Assembly: GCA_039809345.1 (NCBI GenBank) | Contig: JBDHUW010000008.1 | Coordinates: forward strand, 1 to 45,419 | Direction: 5' to 3' | DNA: 45,419 nt | Source: JBDHUW01 sp039809345 | GTDB taxonomy: Bacteria; Patescibacteriota; Gracilibacteria; Absconditabacterales; Absconditicoccaceae | Part shown: positions 42,201-45,419 of the stretch, piece after piece | How positions within the stretch are numbered: the stretch's first letter is position 1 | How the letters are laid out: each line of letters begins with the position of its first letter | Notes under the pieces: generated by a model | The model's database searches: none | What the model saw: the letters and a program-made list of their open reading frames with translations, nothing else | Told to the model about the DNA's origin: nothing | Position numbers and translations under genes: made by a program

Positions 42201-42475
42201 GATTTAGAAGTTGTTGTTGAAGTTACGGGTGGTGGCGTTTCTATCGGTGTAGTGTTTCAGCTTTCAACTGGCAATTGTCAAAGTCACGTGTTTTGAGATT
42301 GGGTAATATTGATCGAAGAAATGTATTTTTCCAATCCACGCAATCATCAAATTGCATTGAAACAAGCTGACTTTTCTCTTCATCGAGCTTGCGTTGTGAG
42401 TGCAGATGAATCCTCTTTCAATGAAGGATTTTGCACCAGTATAGCTTCTAGCTTTTGTTTACAATTTTCTATCAT
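39209..42475 (-). CDS. TraG/VirD4-VirB4-like type IV secretion ATPase, 1088 aa
   Basis: A large membrane-anchored P-loop ATPase of the HerA/TraG/VirB4 group, which moves DNA or protein through type IV machinery. A hydrophobic segment covers residues 112-138, and a 450-residue middle part of unknown fold follows. The ATPase core has Walker A GKSGGGKS (residues 632-639), CVIDPHGDLVEDIM, and Walker B LYVDEFQNF (Asp883, Glu884). A third block is ARKYRLALIMAHQY. The C-terminal 100 residues are charged and end in an acidic Val/Glu tail. No relaxase, VirB6 or pilin gene is in the window. ATG 42475 is the first start after an in-frame TAA. Confidence 0.85.
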
Positions 42476-42599
42476 ACTTCTAGTATACGCATGTAGGACA
42501 CTATATACTAGTTTTGATAGGAGGAATCAGCCTTACTTGATATATTTACCAACCAAAAAACTGAAAAAAAGATCATATATTTGACATATTGTTTATTTA

Positions 42600-43739
42600 T
42601 TACAAGGAATTAGCAATAATATCCGCAATTCAAGGCGTCAATGGTGATGGAATGATTGCATCTACAGTAGGATTTGTGATAGACTCTGCAAGTGCATGTG
42701 CTGCACGCAAAAAGTGCTCCTGGGTAAACTGCGATATTCTCTTCTGTAAAGCTCATTTGAACATTCATGGGAACACCAATACATTGTTTACCTGATTCGG
42801 ATAATCAGAACGTCATGTCGCTACGATAAATGCTCATCAAGCGATAGCTTCATCAGGCAAAATTTCCGGATTCGGATTCGACATAGCGAAAACGATAGGT
42901 TTCGACGCCATATTTTGCACATCAGTACGATCAATCAAATTCGGCTGACTTAGCCCCAAGAAAACATCTGCGCCGGGTAGTACTGCATGAATATCCCCCT
43001 GTTTATTTTCAAGATTATAGGCTGTAAATGCTTCTTTGTACGGATTCATACCATCTGTCCTTCCTGCATATATCGCCCCTTTAGTATCCACGAGGATCAA
43101 ATGTTTCACCCCTCGTGCGATAAGCAAGTTTGCGATAGCGATTGCTGCTGCACCAGCACCAGACATTACCACTTTGATTTGGTCTTTCTCTTTTCATGCG
43201 AGCTTGAGTGCATTGATCAACGATGCCAATACGACTATCGCAGTACCATGTTGATCATCATGGAATACTGGTATATTCAAGCGTTTTTTGAGTTCTTCTT
43301 CTATATAAAAGCAGTTTGGAGCCTTGATATCTTCTAGGTTGATACCTCCAAAAGTAGGAGAAATTGCCTCTACTATTTTGATAATTTCATCAGAATCTTG
43401 CGTATTCAATACGATAGGTACCGCCTCCACTCAACCAAATTTCTTGAACAACACCGCCTTCCCTTCCATCACTGGCAATCATGCCAACCCACCAATATTT
43501 CCCAATCATAGCACTGCCGTTCCATCTGAAACTACAGCAATTGACCTTCATTTTCGAGTGTACTCATATGCCAGTTCGGGATTCTCTGCGATTGCCAAAC
43601 ATGGTGCCGCTACTCCAGGAGAGTAGTATGTTGCCAAGTCATCTTTCGTTTCAAGTGGCACAGCGCTTTCAATACGAACTTTTCATTTATATTTCTTGTG
43701 TTCTTGTAGTGACAATTCAGCATAATTTTTAGTTGACAT
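42600..43739 (-). CDS. NAD(P)-dependent malic enzyme
   Basis: Malic enzyme converts malate to pyruvate and CO2. The 379-aa protein shows YYSPGVAAP, VVSDGTAVLGLGNIGG, the metal-binding EDIKAPNCFYIEEEL with VFHDDQHGTAIV, and the nucleotide-binding GAGAAAIAIANLL. FAMSNPNPEILPDEA and a C-terminal PSPLTPGIADI end follow. It is a typical bacterial short malic enzyme. Many glycines in these motifs are UGA. In a reduced genome it is one of few central-carbon enzymes and could supply pyruvate and NAD(P)H. It is adjacent to no related pathway gene here. Confidence 0.96.
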
Positions 43740-43779
43740 TGGGAAGTATCTATATAATAAAGGGGTACAAATTACAGTA

Positions 43780-43887
43780 ATGAGAATTAATTTAACTTGG
43801 CGTGGAGTAGTACTAATAGTACTCTTTCTTCTTGTCCTGGGTGCTATATTTATATATGCCCCCATGAAGCTAAATGACTACCCCTAA
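43780..43887 (+). CDS. Possible 35-aa single-helix membrane peptide
   Basis: ATG to TAA, 35 codons without UGA: a short basic start, one strongly hydrophobic helix (residues 9-26), and a polar end. It lies between the divergent malic enzyme start and a hairpin with T-run at 43907-43949, which gives it the shape of a tiny transcription unit. No known family. Confidence 0.45.
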   Translation: MRINLTWRGVVLIVLFLLVLGAIFIYAPMKLNDYP

Positions 43888-43906
43888 TATATATTATATA
43901 AGGGGC

Positions 43907-43949
43907 AAGGGTTGATATGGTATATAGCCGTTCACCCTTTTTTCTTTTT
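43907..43949 (+). terminator. Rho-independent terminator-like hairpin
   Basis: AAGGGT (43907-43912) pairs with ACCCTT (43934-43939) around a loop with a small inner GGT/GCC stem, followed by a T-rich tract. It would end the small upstream ORF, and its position also fits the 3' side of trxB on the other strand. Confidence 0.5.
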
Positions 43950-43958
43950 ACAAACACA

Positions 43959-44897
43959 TTACTCTTTGCTCGCTAACCATCTTTCCGCATCCAGTGCTGC
44001 CATACATCACGTTCAAGCTGAAGTGATAGCTTGACGATATACATGGTCTTGCACATCTCATGCTGCAAATACTCACTCTACCGACGTATATGTAGATCAA
44101 GGCTGTGTGATAATATATCATGCCTCATCTGTCTGTAATTGTCCATTGAGAAAGCCAGTATTCGGTGTGTGTCCAATTGCATAAAACAATCAGTTTGCTT
44201 GCAATGTAGTTTGCTCATGTGTTTGGACATTTTCTACGAGAGCGCTTTGCATCAATGCCCCATCTCCACCAACAGATACCAACACTGTGTTTCGCATGAT
44301 TTCAATCTTCTCATTTCTCGCTACTCTTTCTTGCATAGCTTTTGAAGCACGCATTGCATCACGACGCACAACCATAATCACTTTAGATGCGAACTTGGTC
44401 AAGTACAACGCTTCTTCACATGCTGTATCTCCTCCACCGACTACGACCAATGGTTTGTTGCGAAACAGTGGCAAAGCACCATCACAAATGGCACAAGCAG
44501 AGATACCTTTTTGTCGATACTCTTCCTCGCCAGGTACTCACATACGTTTGGCAGTAGCTCATGTAGACAATATGATTGATTTGGTTTCGATTATATTTCA
44601 TCACACCGTGATCTTGAATGGTCGAGCTGACAGATCTACACTATCAACAGTTTTCGTTTCGATTCTCGTACCTGCGTGAATAGCTTGTTCTCTCATTTTC
44701 ACCATCAATTCTGGTCATCAGATACTCACAAATCATGGATAATTTTCCACCTCAGTGGTAGTAGTCAACTGTCATCCTGCAGCTACGCCACCTGCGTAGA
44801 ATCATTCAAACATCAAGGGGTCTAGGTTTGCTCTAGCAGCATAGATAGCCGCAGTATTTCATGCTGGGCCTCATCCGATAATTACGACATTTTCCAT
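43959..44897 (-). CDS. trxB: Thioredoxin reductase
   Basis: TrxB uses NADPH and FAD to reduce thioredoxin. The 312-aa protein has the FAD dinucleotide fold at the start (VVIIGGGPAGNTAAIYA), the GGQLTTTTEVENYPGF motif, and the redox-active CAICDGA pair near residue 133. The NADPH-binding VVVGGGDTACEEALYL and the C-terminal VFAAGDVQDHVYRQAITSAGTG FAD-binding segment follow. All motifs are intact; several of their glycines are UGA. Its start is 48 nt after the UPF0251 gene on the same strand. Confidence 0.97.
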
Positions 44898-44945
44898 TGT
44901 ACAGAAGGTTCAAGGATAAAACTAAGATCTTGGGAGTAATTCACA

Positions 44946-45257
44946 TTATGATTTAGGACATTCCAATGTGATGACACAGTTGTGCAACAAACCATATGCT
45001 GTCTTTTCACGAGCTTTCTCATAAAGCCCAGCATAGACGGTTTTTGAAATTCACATTTTCTGAGATCACTGCAACATAGTCAACTTATCGATATCTTGAT
45101 ACACCAATGTCTGGAATTCATCGGGCTCAATCACTACTCTTTCACACTTTTTCAAATCTGATTTTGAAAGCGTAATAGGCCCATAACACGTACACGGCAT
45201 ACATGAAAAGTCGACAGCAATATTTCTCCCCTTCTTTTTTCTTCAAACTTGTGCCAT
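44946..45257 (-). CDS. UPF0251 (DUF134)-like DNA-binding protein
   Basis: The 103-aa protein resembles UPF0251. It has a basic N-terminus with Cys residues (MPCTCYGPI), VVIEPDEFQTLVYQDIDKL, and a helix-turn-helix-like MGISKTVYAGLYEKAREKTAYGLL. The family is thought to bind DNA; its target is unknown. Some usual conserved residues (EA in the first helix) are replaced. Being 48 nt upstream of trxB, it may respond to redox state, but that is inference. Confidence 0.7.
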
Positions 45258-45372
45258 TTGCAAAAACTATAAAAAAAATAGAATATAAGAATATGTTCTT
45301 AAATAATGAATGGGAATTGGATTGCAAGAGGAAAATGAGGAGGCTTAATTATAATTCGAAATGCACCACCTG

Positions 45373-45419
45373 ATGAATAAGATAGGATTGCTTAAGATTC
45401 TAACAATTCTATCAGATGG
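45373..45419 (+). CDS. Possible gene start at window edge
   Basis: An open frame from ATG 45373 (or 45361) runs off the window end. A 24-codon ORF (45306-45380) just before it overlaps the ATG in the ATGAATAA manner typical of coupled genes. Too short to identify; the 45258-45419 stretch otherwise shows nothing recognisable. Confidence 0.3.
   Translation, partial: MNKIGLLKILTILSD

Noticed and set aside
42600..42760. Cys-rich alternative C-terminus of malic enzyme suggesting a frameshift
   Set aside because: It appears only in a wrong frame; the correct frame gives the normal PSPLTP end.
1715..45257. Dozens of apparent premature stops (UGA) and pseudogenes
   Set aside because: UGA is glycine here; the genes are intact under table 25.
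1..45419. tRNA, rRNA and insertion sequences
   Set aside because: No T-loop-like GGTTCGAA sites in cloverleaf context, rRNA core sequences, transposase motifs or flanking inverted repeats were found by eye; a dedicated scan could still find a tRNA.

Overview
The window comes from a bacterium that reads UGA as glycine (translation table 25), which points to Candidatus Absconditabacteria (SR1) or Gracilibacteria (BD1-5) in the Candidate Phyla Radiation. The evidence is internal. Read with the standard code, almost every gene breaks into short pieces. Read with UGA as Gly, the pieces join into full-length families, and the UGAs fall on conserved glycines. Examples are the Gly/Phe linker of DnaJ, the Walker A loops of DnaA and the TraG-like ATPase, the GLEG motif of Cas1 and the RuvC-I motif of Cas12a. 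All coordinates below use UGA = Gly and only TAA/TAG as stops. DNA is AT-rich, genes are packed tightly with many overlaps, and I see almost no Shine-Dalgarno sequences. No rRNA, tRNA or insertion sequence was recognised.

Layout. 1-1.76 kb: two unknown plus-strand proteins behind a consensus promoter. 1.7-6.2 kb: minus-strand run of an S-layer-homology-like protein, a UPF0173 hydrolase, a small membrane protein and cysS. 6.4-9.05 kb: plus-strand hrcA, an acidic protein, a NUDIX hydrolase and ruvB. 9.3-16.6 kb: a complete type V-A CRISPR-Cas locus on the minus strand (cas12a, cas4, cas1, cas2, leader, 22 repeats with 21 spacers), followed by a lone Phd/YefM-type antitoxin. 16.7-19.7 kb: a class I glutamine amidotransferase, an ATP-grasp protein and dnaJ, with a CIRCE-like operator over the dnaJ promoter. 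19.9-22.8 kb: two unknown proteins and a shortened DUF1846 protein. 22.9-24.8 kb: dnaA and a small unknown protein. 24.8-31.6 kb: a long minus-strand operon of Elp3, a small ORF, holB, rnpA, an AI-2E-type permease, a racemase-like protein, a Cys-rich membrane protein, a glutamine amidotransferase and a SpoU methyltransferase. 31.7-34.8 kb: two convergent cell-wall proteins (an amidase and an amidase-SpoIID fusion). 34.9-36.5 kb: a stand-alone DnaE-type PHP protein and a LexA-like repressor. 36.5-45.3 kb: an MFS-like transporter, a glycosyltransferase, an unknown protein, a large TraG/VirB4-like ATPase, malic enzyme, a 35-residue membrane peptide, thioredoxin reductase and a UPF0251 protein.

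How it fits together. The CRISPR locus has both interference (Cas12a processes its own crRNA) and adaptation (Cas4-Cas1-Cas2) and looks intact. The array reads from the cas2 side towards position 9708, from a recognisable promoter in the leader. Two spacers are diverged versions of one coding target, which suggests repeated encounters with related phages or plasmids. HrcA (6.4 kb) and the CIRCE-like site at dnaJ (19.7 kb) form a heat-shock circuit within the window. The envelope genes (S-layer-like protein, amidases, SpoIID domain, TraG-like ATPase, glycosyltransferase) fit a small, possibly host-attached cell with a peptidoglycan wall and surface layer.
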